DNA of 64,000 nucleotides from Idiomarina sp. (GTDB taxonomy: Bacteria > Pseudomonadota > Gammaproteobacteria > Enterobacterales > Alteromonadaceae). The stretch lies in contig JAIUMU010000003.1 in assembly GCA_022565355.1 (NCBI GenBank), forward strand, positions 183,989-247,988. The letters run 5' to 3'. Each line of letters opens with the position of its first letter. Position 1 is the first letter of the stretch. Positions 15,690-26,400 of the stretch are shown here, in pieces. The translations under genes and the position numbers were made by a program. The notes under the pieces are model-generated. The model was given only the letters and a program-made list of their open reading frames with translations. It was not told where the DNA came from and did not search any database.

Positions 15690-18275
15690 TTACGCGTTTG
15701 CTAAGAAATCTTGGGCAAACCGCTGTAACACGCCACCAGCTTGATAAATGGTGAGCTCTTCCATGGTATCAATGCGGCATTTCACCGGCACTTCTACACG
15801 CTCGCCACTTGTGCGCTCGAACACTAAGCTAAGTTTCGCGCCTGGCGCTAATTTACCCTCAATATCAAATAGCTCGGTGCCATCAATATGTAGTGTTTTG
15901 CGCGTGGTACCTGGCTCAAACTCTACCGGCAACACTCCCATACCAATCAAGTTAGTGCGGTGAATACGCTCAAAACCTTCGGCTGCAATTACTTCTACCC
16001 CAGCCAAACGCACGCCTTTCGCAGCCCAATCTCGTGAAGAGCCCTGGCCATAATCGGCGCCAGCAACAATAATTAATGGCTGCTTACGCTCCATGTAGGT
16101 TTCAATCGCTTCCCACATGCGCACTACGTTGCCTTCCGGCTCCACTCGCGCTAACGAGCCTTGCTTAACTTGGCCATCTACCACAGCCATTTCGTTAATG
16201 AGCTTCGGGTTTGCAAACGTGGCGCGCTGCGCCGTTAAGTGATCACCACGATGGGTTGCGTAAGAGTTGAAATCTTCCTCTGGCACGCCCATTTTCGCCA
16301 AGTATTCACCCGCAGCACTATCCGCCATAATGGCGTTCGAGGGTGAAAGGTGATCGGTAGTAATGTTATCGCCTAACACCGCAAGTGGGCGCATCCCTTT
16401 CATCGTAGGCATGCTAGCTAGGCCACCTTCCCAATAGGGTGGGCGGCGAATGTACGTGCTTTGCGGGCGCCAATCGTATAATGGCGGCGTGGTTTCACCC
16501 ATATCCACAGAAATATTGAACATTGGGTCGTAAACTTCGCGAAATTGCTCCGGCTTCACGCTTGCTTTCACGATGGCGTCAATTTCTTCATCGCTTGGCC
16601 AAATATCTTTCAAGGTTACCGGGTTACCATCGGCATCGTAGCCTAAGGTATCTTTTTCGATATCGAAACGTATCGTACCGGCAATCGCGTAGGCTACAAC
16701 CAATGGCGGAGAAGCCAAAAAGGCTTGTTTCGCATACGGATGAATACGGCCATCAAAGTTACGGTTACCCGAAAGTACTGCGGTAGCATAAAGATCGCGT
16801 TCAATTACTTCTTTCTCAATTACCGGATCTAGCGCACCACTCATACCGTTACAGGTAGTACAGGCAAAGCCCACTACACCAAAGCCAAGTTGCTCTAACT
16901 CTGGTAATAGGTTTGCTTCTTCAAGGTACATTTTTACTGTTTTCGAGCCCGGGGCTAATGATGTTTTCACCCATGGCTTGCGCAACAACCCTAACTTGTT
17001 AGCATTCCGCGCAATTAAACCAGCAGCAATCATATTGCGTGGATTCGAGGTGTTGGTACAGCTAGTAATGGCGGCAATAATACAGGCGCCATCTGGCATT
17101 TTGCCTTCTTCGTTTTCCACTACGCCAGAAATACCGCGCTTGGCCAACTCAGATGATGGTAACAACGCATGCGGGTTAGAAGGGCCCGCTAAGTTGCGCG
17201 CTACTTTGCTTAGATCAAAGGTAAGCACCCGCTCATATTCGGCAGTTTTCAGGCTATCAGCCCACAGGCCAGTTTCTTTAGCAAAGGTTTCTACCAATGC
17301 GATTTGCTTATCTTCACGGCCGGTAAGTTTCAAGTAATCAATGGTTTGGCCATCAATATAAAACATTGCCGCAGTAGCACCATACTCTGGGGTCATGTTG
17401 GAAATCGTAGCGCGATCGCCAACCGTAAGCCTATCAGCGCCTTCGCCGAAGAACTCTAAGTAAGCGCCTACTACACGCTCACGGCGCAAGAACTCTGTGA
17501 TTTCCAACACCAAATCGGTACTGGTAATACCCGGCTGTAATTTACCGGTAAGCTCAACACCAATAATATCGGGCAAACGCATGTACGAGGCACGGCCAAG
17601 CATTACGCTCTCGGCTTCTAAACCACCTACACCCACGGAAATAACACCCAGCGCATCTACCATCGGCGTATGGCTATCGGTGCCAACACAGGTATCCGCA
17701 AACGCTACGCCATTCTGCACTTGCACAACCGGCGACATTTTCTCAAGGTTAATTTGGTGCATGATGCCGTTGCCAGGCGGGATTACATCCACGTTTTTAA
17801 ACGCGGTTTTGGTCCAATTAATAAAGTGGAAACGGTCATCGTTGCGGCGATCTTCAATTTCGCGATTCTTTGCAAACGCATCTTTATCGAAGCCCGCATG
17901 CTCTACAGCAAGGGAGTGATCAACGATAAGCTGGGTAGGCACCACTGGGTTCACTTGGGCCGGATCGCCACCTTTTTCGGCAATCGCATCACGCAAACCA
18001 GCCAAATCTACCAAGGCGGTTTGGCCAAGAATATCGTGACACACTACGCGCGCTGGGAACCATGGGAAATCGAGGTCACGCTTCCGCTCAATAATTTGCT
18101 CAAGGGCGGCGTTTAATTGCGAAGGCTCGCAACGGCGCACCAAGTTTTCAGCCAAAATACGCGAGGTATAAGGCAGTTTTTCATAAGCACCGGGTTTAAT
18201 CGCTTCTACTGCAGCACGAGTATCGAAATACTCTAGATTGGTACCAGGTAACATTTTCCGGAATTTAGTATTCAT
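15690..18275 (-). CDS. acnD: AcnD, Fe-S-dependent 2-methylcitrate dehydratase
   Basis: 861 residues, the AcnD length and shorter than AcnA. The [4Fe-4S] ligands are in ITSCTNTSNPRNM and FACTTCNGMSG. Substrate-binding segments include DSHTPMVDALGV and YGQGSSRDWAAKG. It dehydrates 2-methylcitrate to 2-methylaconitate, replacing the cofactor-free PrpD of E. coli, and needs PrpF downstream. Being an Fe-S enzyme it is a client for the Suf system nearby. Between prpC and acnD there is a perfect 14-base hairpin. Confidence 0.96.
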   Translation of the reverse strand: MNTKFRKMLPGTNLEYFDTRAAVEAIKPGAYEKLPYTSRILAENLVRRCEPSQLNAALEQIIERKRDLDFPWFPARVVCHDILGQTALVDLAGLRDAIAEKGGDPAQVNPVVPTQLIVDHSLAVEHAGFDKDAFAKNREIEDRRNDDRFHFINWTKTAFKNVDVIPPGNGIMHQINLEKMSPVVQVQNGVAFADTCVGTDSHTPMVDALGVISVGVGGLEAESVMLGRASYMRLPDIIGVELTGKLQPGITSTDLVLEITEFLRRERVVGAYLEFFGEGADRLTVGDRATISNMTPEYGATAAMFYIDGQTIDYLKLTGREDKQIALVETFAKETGLWADSLKTAEYERVLTFDLSKVARNLAGPSNPHALLPSSELAKRGISGVVENEEGKMPDGACIIAAITSCTNTSNPRNMIAAGLIARNANKLGLLRKPWVKTSLAPGSKTVKMYLEEANLLPELEQLGFGVVGFACTTCNGMSGALDPVIEKEVIERDLYATAVLSGNRNFDGRIHPYAKQAFLASPPLVVAYAIAGTIRFDIEKDTLGYDADGNPVTLKDIWPSDEEIDAIVKASVKPEQFREVYDPMFNISVDMGETTPPLYDWRPQSTYIRRPPYWEGGLASMPTMKGMRPLAVLGDNITTDHLSPSNAIMADSAAGEYLAKMGVPEEDFNSYATHRGDHLTAQRATFANPKLINEMAVVDGQVKQGSLARVEPEGNVVRMWEAIETYMERKQPLIIVAGADYGQGSSRDWAAKGVRLAGVEVIAAEGFERIHRTNLIGMGVLPVEFEPGTTRKTLHIDGTELFDIEGKLAPGAKLSLVFERTSGERVEVPVKCRIDTMEELTIYQAGGVLQRFAQDFLANA

Positions 18276-18318
18276 AACGAACCATCACAATTAGCAAAGG
18301 AATGAAGGGCTAACAACA

Positions 18319-18348
18319 AACAGGGAGAAACACATGTTTCTCCCTGTT
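18319..18348 (-). other. Perfect intercistronic hairpin between prpC and acnD
   Basis: AACAGGGAGAAACA is followed, after two bases, by its exact inverse complement, giving a 14-base stem. On the minus strand it is followed by TGTTGTT, not a true T tract. It could partly terminate or protect the upstream prpB-prpC part of the transcript. Confidence 0.65.
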
Positions 18349-18356
18349 ATCACGTT

Positions 18357-19481
18357 TTAGCGCTCGCTGATTGCTGGCACAGGGCGTGGGCCTGGGCCGG
18401 TGTAATCGGCGCTTGGGCGAATAATACGGTTATTTGCGCGCTGCTCTTTTACATGCGCTGTCCAACCGGTAACTCGCGACATCACGAAAATTGGCGTGAA
18501 CAACTTGGTTGGAATGCCCATGAAGTGGTACGCCGAGGCATGGAAGAAATCCGCATTCGGGAATAACTTCTTCTCGCGCCACATTACTTCTTCACAACGT
18601 ACAGATACATCATACAAACGGGTATCGCCGTACTCGTCTGCCAACTTCTTCGACCATGCTTTAATAATATCGTTACGCGGATCACATTCGCGATACACCG
18701 CGTGGCCAAAGCCCATAATCTTGTCTTTGCGCGCGAGCATACCCATTAGGGTTTCTTCAGCGGCGTCGGCATCTTTCATGTTCTCAATCAATTCCATGGC
18801 CGCTTCATTAGCACCGCCATGCAATGGGCCGCGCAGTGAACCGATTGCGCCAGTAACACAAGAGAAGATATCTGAAAGCGTAGAAGCACATACCCGAGCG
18901 GTAAAGGTAGATGCATTGAATTCATGCTCTGCATAAAGAATTAACGAGGTATTCATTACTGCAGCGTGCAATTCATTTGGTGCCTTATCATGCAACAGGT
19001 GCAAGAAATGGGCGCCAATTGAATCATCATCGGTTTGTGTTTCAATGCGCACGTTATCGTGAGTGAATCGGTACCAATACAACAAAATGCTTGGGAATGC
19101 GGCAAGCAAACGCTCAATTTTGGCATCGGCTTGGCTAAAATCTTCTTCTGGCTCAAGATTGCCTAAAAATGAGGCACCGGTTCGCATTACATCCATTGGG
19201 TGAGCATCAGCAGGAATGCGCTCCAGCACATCTTTCAGTGCTTGTGGTAAGCCACGTTGTTTTTTCAAGCGCGCTTTGTATTCATCAAGTTGCGCTTGCT
19301 TCGGTAGTTCGCCCTTGGCAAGTAAATAAGCAACTTCTTCAAAGCTTACTTTATCGGCTAACTCTTTAATATCGTAACCATAGTAGGTTAATCCAGAGCC
19401 ACTTTGGCCCACTGTACATAGTGCGGTTTCGCCCGCTACTTGGCCGCGTAAACCAGCACCTGTTAGTTTTTTATCAGACAT
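18357..19481 (-). CDS. prpC: PrpC, 2-methylcitrate synthase
   Basis: 374 residues, the short citrate-synthase type. Active-site segments are GPLHGGANEAAMELI, MGFGHAVYRECDPRN and the Asp region FFHASAYHFMGIP. The N-terminus GLRGQVAGETALCTVGQSGSGLTYYGYDI is characteristic of PrpC. It condenses propionyl-CoA with oxaloacetate. It follows prpB with a 58-base gap in the same transcript. Neighbours rule out the housekeeping GltA, which is longer. Confidence 0.96.
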   Translation of the reverse strand: MSDKKLTGAGLRGQVAGETALCTVGQSGSGLTYYGYDIKELADKVSFEEVAYLLAKGELPKQAQLDEYKARLKKQRGLPQALKDVLERIPADAHPMDVMRTGASFLGNLEPEEDFSQADAKIERLLAAFPSILLYWYRFTHDNVRIETQTDDDSIGAHFLHLLHDKAPNELHAAVMNTSLILYAEHEFNASTFTARVCASTLSDIFSCVTGAIGSLRGPLHGGANEAAMELIENMKDADAAEETLMGMLARKDKIMGFGHAVYRECDPRNDIIKAWSKKLADEYGDTRLYDVSVRCEEVMWREKKLFPNADFFHASAYHFMGIPTKLFTPIFVMSRVTGWTAHVKEQRANNRIIRPSADYTGPGPRPVPAISER

Positions 19482-19539
19482 TATTATTCCCTCTTAACTT
19501 GTATTGAATTTCTGTTGCTTGGCAGCACTGCTCAAATCA

Positions 19540-20418
19540 TTACTTTTTAAATAACTGATCGAGCTTTTCTTCAAATGAGTGGTAGTTCAAGAAATCATAG
19601 AGCTCAGCGCGTGTTTGCATGATATCTATCACTTCTTTTTGGTCGCCATTCGCAAGAATACTTTCATAAACTGTTAGTGCCGCTTTGTTCATCGCGCGGA
19701 ATGCGCTTAACGGGTACAGCACCATTTCTACGCCTACTTGGGCTAACTCAGCTTTATTAAATAGCGGTGTAGCGCCAAACTCAGTGATATTTGCGAGCAC
19801 AGGAACATTCAGCGCATTGGTGAATGCTTGATATTGCTCTAGGGTATGCACTGCTTCTGCGAAAATTGCATCCGCACCTGCTTCTGCGCAAGCTTGAGCA
19901 CGCTCAATTGCCGCCTCTACACCTTCTCGCTGCAATGCATCGGTGCGCGCCATAATTAAAAATTGCTCATCGGTACGTGCATCAACGGCCGCTTTTACGC
20001 GATCAACCATCTCGCCCTGAGAAACAATTTCTTTATTGGGGCGGTGGCCACAGCGTTTTTGCGCTACTTGATCCTCAATATGAAAGCCGGCAGCGCCAGC
20101 GCGGGTCATTTCTTTCACGGTACGGGCAATATTAAATGCCCCACCCCAACCCGTATCGGCATCTACCAATAATGGTAGATCAGTAGCACCGGTAATGCGG
20201 CGAATATCTTCACACACATCATTTAAAGAGGTCATGCCTAAATCTGGTAAGCCAAACGAAGCGTTAGCAACACCTGCACCAGAAAGATATAGCGCCTTGT
20301 GGCCGGCTCGTTCAGCCATCATGGCAGTGTAGGCATTAATCGTACCTACGATTTGTAGTGGTGCTTCATTGGCAATTGCTTGGCGAAGCTTGCCGCCAGC
20401 ACTTTGAATAGAGGTCAT
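19540..20418 (-). CDS. prpB: PrpB, 2-methylisocitrate lyase
   Basis: 293 residues from the ATG at 20418, which has a good ribosome-binding site (GGGAG seven bases upstream) and gives the usual N-terminus [16 protein letters not shown]; the track's start at 20433 would overlap the regulator gene. The isocitrate-lyase-family motif [10 protein letters not shown] holds the catalytic Cys, and [12 protein letters not shown] binds Mg. It splits 2-methylisocitrate into pyruvate and succinate, the last step of the cycle. It lies one base after the GntR stop, so translation is coupled. Confidence 0.96.
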   Translation of the reverse strand: MTSIQSAGGKLRQAIANEAPLQIVGTINAYTAMMAERAGHKALYLSGAGVANASFGLPDLGMTSLNDVCEDIRRITGATDLPLLVDADTGWGGAFNIARTVKEMTRAGAAGFHIEDQVAQKRCGHRPNKEIVSQGEMVDRVKAAVDARTDEQFLIMARTDALQREGVEAAIERAQACAEAGADAIFAEAVHTLEQYQAFTNALNVPVLANITEFGATPLFNKAELAQVGVEMVLYPLSAFRAMNKAALTVYESILANGDQKEVIDIMQTRAELYDFLNYHSFEEKLDQLFKK

Positions 20419-20419
20419 G

Positions 20420-21103
20420 TTAACTCCCAGCATTTAACAGTTTAAGTTCGATGTTCTTGCGTGAAGCGCCAATATGGCGGCGCATCAATAAATCGGCGAG
20501 TTCGCCATCGCGATTCGCAATCGCGTTAATAATCGCTTTGTGCTCATCAAATGCCCGCGAAACCCGCGGGCCGTTCATGCCAAGCTGCACTCGGTACATT
20601 CGAACCAAGAAGTATAGCTCGTCACAGAGAATGTTGATGAGATATGAGTTTTTACTACCTAGAATAATGCGGTAATGAAAATCCAAATCACCCTCTTCCT
20701 GATAATAACTTTCGCCTTCACGCACACGCTGGCTTGCTAAGTGCGCTTCGAGTAAGGCACTTAATTCGGCAATTTCTGCATCATCCATATTCTCAGCGGC
20801 TAAACGGCAGGCTAAGCCTTCTAACTCTTCGCGCAACTGATATAATGAGAGCAAGCCTGCGAGCGATAAGGTTACCACGCGAGCACCAGCGTTCGGTGTG
20901 CGCTCGATCAAATGGCAGCGTTCTAAGCGTGCGAGCGCTTCACGCAATGGTGCCCGGCTCACGCTAAAGCGGCGTGCCAGCTCTGGTTCACTAATTTTGC
21001 TGCCCGCCGGAATATCGCCTTCCACAATCGCGCGTTGAATTTCCAACAACAAACGATCTGAAGAAGTAACCGGGGAACGCCAGATGGGGCTTTGAATGGC
21101 CAT
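20420..21103 (-). CDS. GntR/FadR-family regulator of the methylcitrate operon
   Basis: About 227 residues: an N-terminal winged helix ([36 protein letters not shown]) and a C-terminal all-helical FCD effector domain. I choose ATG 21103, which has AAGGG eleven bases upstream; the track's GTG at 21115 abuts that same sequence and has no room for a ribosome-binding site. It is the first gene of the prp transcript and probably its repressor, released by a pathway intermediate such as methylcitrate. A GntR gene in this position resembles the regulator called PrpQ in related bacteria, recalled and not checked. An operator copy overlaps its own translation start region. Confidence 0.9.
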   Translation of the reverse strand: MAIQSPIWRSPVTSSDRLLLEIQRAIVEGDIPAGSKISEPELARRFSVSRAPLREALARLERCHLIERTPNAGARVVTLSLAGLLSLYQLREELEGLACRLAAENMDDAEIAELSALLEAHLASQRVREGESYYQEEGDLDFHYRIILGSKNSYLINILCDELYFLVRMYRVQLGMNGPRVSRAFDEHKAIINAIANRDGELADLLMRRHIGASRKNIELKLLNAGS

Positions 21104-21104
21104 G

Positions 21105-21116
21105 ATTGTCGACACC
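21105..21116. promoter_or_regulatory. prp operator copy 2 (downstream of promoter)
   Basis: ATTGTCGACACC matches ten of twelve bases of the perfect palindrome ATTGTCGACAAT at 21178. It lies between the ribosome-binding site and ATG of the GntR gene. A bound regulator here would block transcription elongation or initiation. Confidence 0.65.
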
Positions 21117-21132
21117 CTTGTATGATGTAAGC

Positions 21133-21161
21133 ATTTTAAAGCTTAATTATGACACTATCAA
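21133..21161 (-). promoter_or_regulatory. sigma70-type promoter of the prp operon
   Basis: On the minus strand TTGATA (21156-21161), a 17-base spacer, and TAAAAT (21133-21138). Predicted transcription start near 21126. The promoter lies between the two operator copies. Confidence 0.7.
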
Positions 21162-21177
21162 GGCACCGTTAAGATAT

Positions 21178-21189
21178 ATTGTCGACAAT
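21178..21189. promoter_or_regulatory. prp operator copy 1 (perfect palindrome)
   Basis: ATTGTCGACAAT is a perfect 12-base palindrome 17 bases upstream of the -35 box, and 73 bases (about seven helical turns) from copy 2. Size and symmetry suit a FadR-type GntR dimer. It could also influence the divergent EVE gene at 21265. Confidence 0.7.
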
Positions 21190-21264
21190 CTGCTGGCATT
21201 CACCGCAATTCAATTACTTAACGCGCCCTGTTGGGGTAAATCCACCTGATCACAAGGAAACACC

Positions 21265-21738
21265 ATGCGTTATTGGTTAATGAAAACAGAGCCCGATGAA
21301 TGCAGCATCGATGATTTCGCAGCAGATCCCGCGAAACCAATACGTTGGGATGGCGTGCGTAATTACCAAGCCCGCAATTTCATGCGGGAGATGGAGGTTG
21401 GTGACCAAGTTTTTATTTATCATTCCAGTTGCCAACAGATTGGCGTAGCTGGTGTTGTGGAAGTGCAACAAGCCGCATATCCCGATCCAGCACAATTTGC
21501 AGAGCAATCCGCTTATTTTGATAGCAAAAGCACTAGGGAAAACCCGCGTTGGAGCGCGGTAGATTTAACCTTCGTTACGAAGTTCAGTAAGGTGATCTCG
21601 CTGGCTACCTTAAAAGCGCTTCCTGAACTGAAGGCCAACCCATTGGTAAAAAAAGGCTCGCGCCTTTCCGTAGTGCCGTTCACAGAAAGCGAATGGCAGG
21701 CAGTAAATAACATCAGCAACCTTGCAAAAAGCGGCTAA
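21265..21738 (+). CDS. EVE-domain protein (PUA-like, Thy28 family)
   Basis: 157 residues making a single EVE domain: [18 protein letters not shown] at the start, [28 protein letters not shown] in the middle, then the GVAGVVEV strand. EVE domains have a PUA-like fold and bind modified bases in nucleic acids; the bacterial single-domain family is conserved but its role is not settled. It is divergent from prp and is followed 55 bases later by ybiT. A clear AAGGAAAC ribosome-binding site precedes the ATG. Confidence 0.93.
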   Translation: MRYWLMKTEPDECSIDDFAADPAKPIRWDGVRNYQARNFMREMEVGDQVFIYHSSCQQIGVAGVVEVQQAAYPDPAQFAEQSAYFDSKSTRENPRWSAVDLTFVTKFSKVISLATLKALPELKANPLVKKGSRLSVVPFTESEWQAVNNISNLAKSG

Positions 21739-21793
21739 AGAGCGTACAAAGGCACCGCATTTCGCTTCACTTGTTAGTTTGGATACCAGTTAC

Positions 21794-23380
21794 GTGATTT
21801 CTGCTGCAAATATCACCATGCAATTTGGTGCAAAACCCCTATTCGAAAACATTTCTGTAAAATTTGGCCAAGGTAACCGTTATGGTTTAATCGGCGCCAA
21901 TGGCTGCGGAAAATCAACCTTTATGCGCATTTTAAGTGGCGAGCAAGAGCCATCTGCCGGCAATATTTCGGTAGAGCCAAATATGCGCGTAGGTAAACTT
22001 CGCCAAGATCAGTTCGCCTATGAAGAATATTCGGTGATCGATACCGTACTCATGGGCCATGAAGAATTATGGCAAGTAAAAGAAGAACGCGATCGCATCT
22101 ATAGCAATCCGGAAATGAGCGATGAAGATGGTATGCGCGTAGCCGATTTGGAAGTTCGCTTCGCCGAACTCGATGGCTACACTGCAGAATCTCGCGCAGG
22201 TGAACTGCTGCTAGGCGTAGGCATTCCAGAAGAAGCCCATTGGGGCAAAATGGCAGAAATCGCGCCTGGCCTGAAACTGCGGGTATTGCTTACGCAAGTG
22301 CTCTTCTCCGATCCAGATATCATGTTGCTCGATGAACCTACCAACAACCTCGATATCAACACGATTCGTTGGTTAGAAGATGTATTGAATCAGCGCAACA
22401 GCACGATGATTATTATTTCCCATGATCGCCACTTCTTAAATAGTGTTTGTTCGCATATGGCTGATATCGATTACTGTGAGCTACGCGTATACCCAGGTAA
22501 CTACGATCAATATATGTTTGCCGCTACCCAAGCGCGCGAGCAATTGCTTTCTGATAATGCCAAGAAAAAAGATAAAATTGCTGAGCTGCAGAGCTTTGTA
22601 AGCCGCTTCTCGGCGAATGCTTCAAAAGCAAAGCAAGCAACTTCGCGAGCAAAACAAATTGAAAAAATTCAGCTTTCGGAAGTAAAAGCCTCTAGCCGAG
22701 TGAACCCGTATATTCGCTTCGAACAAGAAAAGCAGCTGTATCGCTTAGCGCTCGAAATTACCGATGTACATAAAAGCTTTGCCGATAATCACGTATTAAA
22801 AGGCTTAAGCAGCACCATTGAAGTGGGCGAGAAAGTTGCCATTCTTGGCGCAAACGGTATTGGTAAAACAACTTTACTGAAGTGCCTTATGGGTGATTAC
22901 ACACCTGATTCAGGTAAAGTGAAATGGTCGGAAAACGCGAATATCGGCTACTGCGCCCAAGATCATGCGCATCTATTTAAGCAAAAGATGACCGTGCTAG
23001 ATTGGATGATGCAATGGAAAAAGCCAAGCGATGATGAACAATCGGTGCGGGGTGTACTTGGCCGCATGTTGTTTTCACAAGATGATATCGCCAAACCGGT
23101 AAGCATTCTTTCTGGTGGTGAAAAAGGCCGTATGGTGTTCGGCAAGCTAATTCTGCAGCGGCCAAATATTTTGGTGATGGATGAGCCTACCAACCACCTT
23201 GATATGGAATCGATAGAATCATTAAACTTAGCGCTAGAAAAGTACGTGGGCACGTTGATTTTCGTAAGCCATGATAGAGAGTTTGTATCATCATTGGCTA
23301 CACGTATCATTGAAATCACCGAGAATGGCTTACGTGATTTCGCCGGTAGCTATGATGATTACTTGGCATCATTGAACTAA
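21794..23380 (+). CDS. ybiT: ABC-F protein YbiT (ribosome-associated ATPase)
   Basis: About 528 residues from the GTG at 21794, which aligns with the usual YbiT start ([25 protein letters not shown]); the track start at 21722 lies inside the EVE gene. Two ABC domains: Walker [10 protein letters not shown] and GANGIGKTT, Walker [11 protein letters not shown] and [10 protein letters not shown], second signature LSGGEKGR, while the first signature is replaced by IAPGLKLRV as in YbiT. A charged linker ([26 protein letters not shown]) joins them. ABC-F factors act on the ribosomal E site to relieve stalled translation. No membrane part. A terminator follows. Confidence 0.92.
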   Translation: MISAANITMQFGAKPLFENISVKFGQGNRYGLIGANGCGKSTFMRILSGEQEPSAGNISVEPNMRVGKLRQDQFAYEEYSVIDTVLMGHEELWQVKEERDRIYSNPEMSDEDGMRVADLEVRFAELDGYTAESRAGELLLGVGIPEEAHWGKMAEIAPGLKLRVLLTQVLFSDPDIMLLDEPTNNLDINTIRWLEDVLNQRNSTMIIISHDRHFLNSVCSHMADIDYCELRVYPGNYDQYMFAATQAREQLLSDNAKKKDKIAELQSFVSRFSANASKAKQATSRAKQIEKIQLSEVKASSRVNPYIRFEQEKQLYRLALEITDVHKSFADNHVLKGLSSTIEVGEKVAILGANGIGKTTLLKCLMGDYTPDSGKVKWSENANIGYCAQDHAHLFKQKMTVLDWMMQWKKPSDDEQSVRGVLGRMLFSQDDIAKPVSILSGGEKGRMVFGKLILQRPNILVMDEPTNHLDMESIESLNLALEKYVGTLIFVSHDREFVSSLATRIIEITENGLRDFAGSYDDYLASLN

Positions 23381-23443
23381 TTGAGCAATAACAAACCAGC
23401 TCATCGCTGGCCTTCATAGGGTTAGCCGAATACACGCACAAGG

Positions 23444-23484
23444 AGCCCTCGATAGTTACTGCAAGTAGCTTCGAGGGCTTTTTT
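23444..23484 (+). terminator. Rho-independent terminator of ybiT
   Basis: AGCCCTCGA pairs with TCGAGGGCT around an 18-base loop and continues into TTTTTT. The stem is nine perfect pairs. It also ends six bases before the convergent gene's stop at 23491, so it may serve both strands, but the A tract on the other side is weak. Confidence 0.85.
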
Positions 23485-23490
23485 GTAGTC

Positions 23491-26400
23491 TTAATCTGTT
23501 AACTGTTCTTCACACACTACTTTATTTCGCCCTGCTGCTTTGGCGGCATATAACGCCTGATCTGCTTGCTGCAACAACGTTTGATGATTAAACTGCTGAT
23601 TAATCTCGGCCACACCTATACTGGCGGTTACCTGCAAATCATTGGCAATTGCTGAGAAATCAATAGCCGCAATAGCGGCACGTACCCTCTCACTTACCTC
23701 TGCTGCTTTTCTACAATCAATTTCCGGGAATAAAATAACAAACTCTTCACCACCCCAACGGGCAACAAAATCTACTTCGCGAACCGTACGCTTAATTACC
23801 CCAGCTACTATTTGCAATACTTGATCGCCCACTTCATGCATATGGCGGTCATTAATTTGTTTGAAATGATCAAGATCCAACATAGCAACACTAAGCCGCT
23901 TGTTCGTGCGCACTGCACGTTTGATTTCTGCAAATAACCGTTCATCAAACGCTCTACGATTCCCCACTTGTGTAAGTGAATCTTCATTTGCCAGCGCCTC
24001 TAACTCTGCTGTTTTTTCTGAAACTAAGCGCTGCAATTTCACCCGTGAAAGCTCCAACGTTCTAACCCGCAGCCATACTGCTGCAACTACAGCCAAAACA
24101 AGAAGCGTCCAGAACCACCAGGTTTGATAGATATTCGGAGCTTTGCTGAAGCTGATAGTAGCGGGTTCCGACCAACTACCGCCCGGATATCGGCTGCGCA
24201 CTGCAAAAGTAAAATCACCTGGAGGTAACGATGTATATTCGGCACTTGCAGCGTTTCCTCGCTCGATCCAATCGTCATCAAAGCCTATCAAACGTACTTG
24301 ATATTGAATATGCCTTGCCATTCGGTAACCTAAACCAACATAATGAAACTCAAACCGCTCGGTACTCGCTGGCAGGCGACTATTGGGTGCAAGCCTCATT
24401 GAATCTGCTACTGCGCGCTCGATCACTGCAGGCGGAGATTGCACACCATGCTGATTAATATCTTCCGGAGCAATCACCGTCACCCCCGCAGCCGTTGCAA
24501 ACCAAATGTGGCCATCTGCGTCGAGGGCTGATGACGGCCCGCCAGTGTTTACTTGGCTACTCGCCATACCATCCGTTTCTACATAATGGTTCGATTGTAG
24601 TAGATTGCTTTCCCCCGCTAACCACGCTTGCAAACTATTTGCTGTAACCCTAGTTACGCCTCTACTTCCGCCTAGCCAGAGGTTCTGATCGAAATCAAAG
24701 GTTAAGCTAAAATACTTATCAAACGGCAAGCCCGCGTTCCGATTCAGCACTCGCCAATAGTGCGTTGCAGAAAGATTCTTATCACGCGCCAATAGATACT
24801 CAGATTCAGCAAAAATGAGCACTCCTCGATCTGTTCCAAACCAGGTGTAATCGCCATTGTTTTTCATAGTGAACGTATTTTGTGCAGGGCTAACTCGTTC
24901 AATATGCACCGCTTCGGCTTGCCATTCTTCAAAGGCAGTTGTATTACCATTCAGATAAACTCGGCTAATCCCGCCGGTAGATGCAACCCAGATGTCACCG
25001 TTTGGCGCCAGCGTAAGCCCTGTCACAGTTGGGTTTATTAAGCCATCGCTAACATCTAGATGGCGCACTAATTCGATGGCTCCAGGCGAAACCCTTAGCA
25101 CAAAAAGCCCCAACGGCGATCCTGCAACCAGTAAATCGCTATTGGGTAACTTCAATAGCGCGCGAATTTCTGCCAGTGAACTGCCTTCATCACGCCCCAA
25201 ACGAGCGGTAATTTCACCATTGGTAATTTGCAGTACGCCTGCGGTATAGGCGCCCACATAAATAACATCATCATTGTTTTGTGTATCATGGGTGAGGCTT
25301 AAAACCGATACATCCTTTACTATATCGGTGAAAAGCCGCTCTGCAGAGCTTTCAAAAACGCTTAAGCCCTCACTGGTACCAACCCATACCCGATGATTAT
25401 TATCTAAGGTAATGGCGCGAACATAATCACCAATTAGGCCTTGTGTGCGTGTAAAACTGGTAAATAAGGCGTCGCGCAGTTGCACCAAGCCACCATGGGT
25501 GGAAATCCACATGTTTTCTTCATGGTCGCGAAAAATATCCAGCACATGAGGATTCGGTAAGCCTTGCTCAACTCCTAGCGTACTCACACCACGATTGCTT
25601 AATCTACCTACGCCATGGGTAAGAGTGCCATACCATAAAGCGCCTTCAGCCCCCTCTTCTAATGCTGTAATCGTTCCCTCAATAGCAACCGGCCAAGGCT
25701 GGAAAGATTGCTCAGGTTCGTTCTGAAAAAATAAGCCATTATCACTAGCCACGAGTAACATTCCGCTCGAATGTTGCAGCACATCCCGAACTTGTCCATC
25801 GAGCAAGAGGGAAACCTGCTCAAATTCATCTGTTTCTTGATTATAGCGCGATAAACCATTGCTAGTTCCTACCAGTACCTCATTATCTCTTTCACCTTGG
25901 GCGGGCATGGCGTAAACTCGATACGCAAAATCACTCGATAAACCCTCTGCAACACCATACTGCCGCATGTTACCATTCGTATCGTAGCGCACCACCCCAT
26001 GCCCTTCAGCTGCCGCCCACAAATGCCCTTCGTGATCCACCGCAACCCTAAACACAAATCCCGGAGCAGCCGACAAAGGATGCCACAATTCGCCATCAAA
26101 GCGCGCAATCCCTCCGCGCGGACCGGAAATGTAGATATGATTGTTCGTTGGATTATGAGTAATTCCCATAACACCCGTTTCAGGGAGCCCAAGGGCTTCA
26201 ATATCATCGAACACATCGAAGCTGCGGCCATTGAAACGCACTGGGCCTTCCCAAGTAGCAAGCCATAAGTAGCCGTCGGGAGTTTGGGTAATGTTATTTA
26301 CCGAGTTATGAGGGAGGCCATCACGCGTGTTCCAATGCGACATCGCATATTGAATTAACGGCTTATTAAAATCACCCAATGATTTTGGGCTGGGGGTAGA

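Noticed and set aside
25869-26261. 130-codon frame inside the propeller-sensor gene
   Set aside because: Other-frame shadow; the long gene has continuous propeller repeats there.
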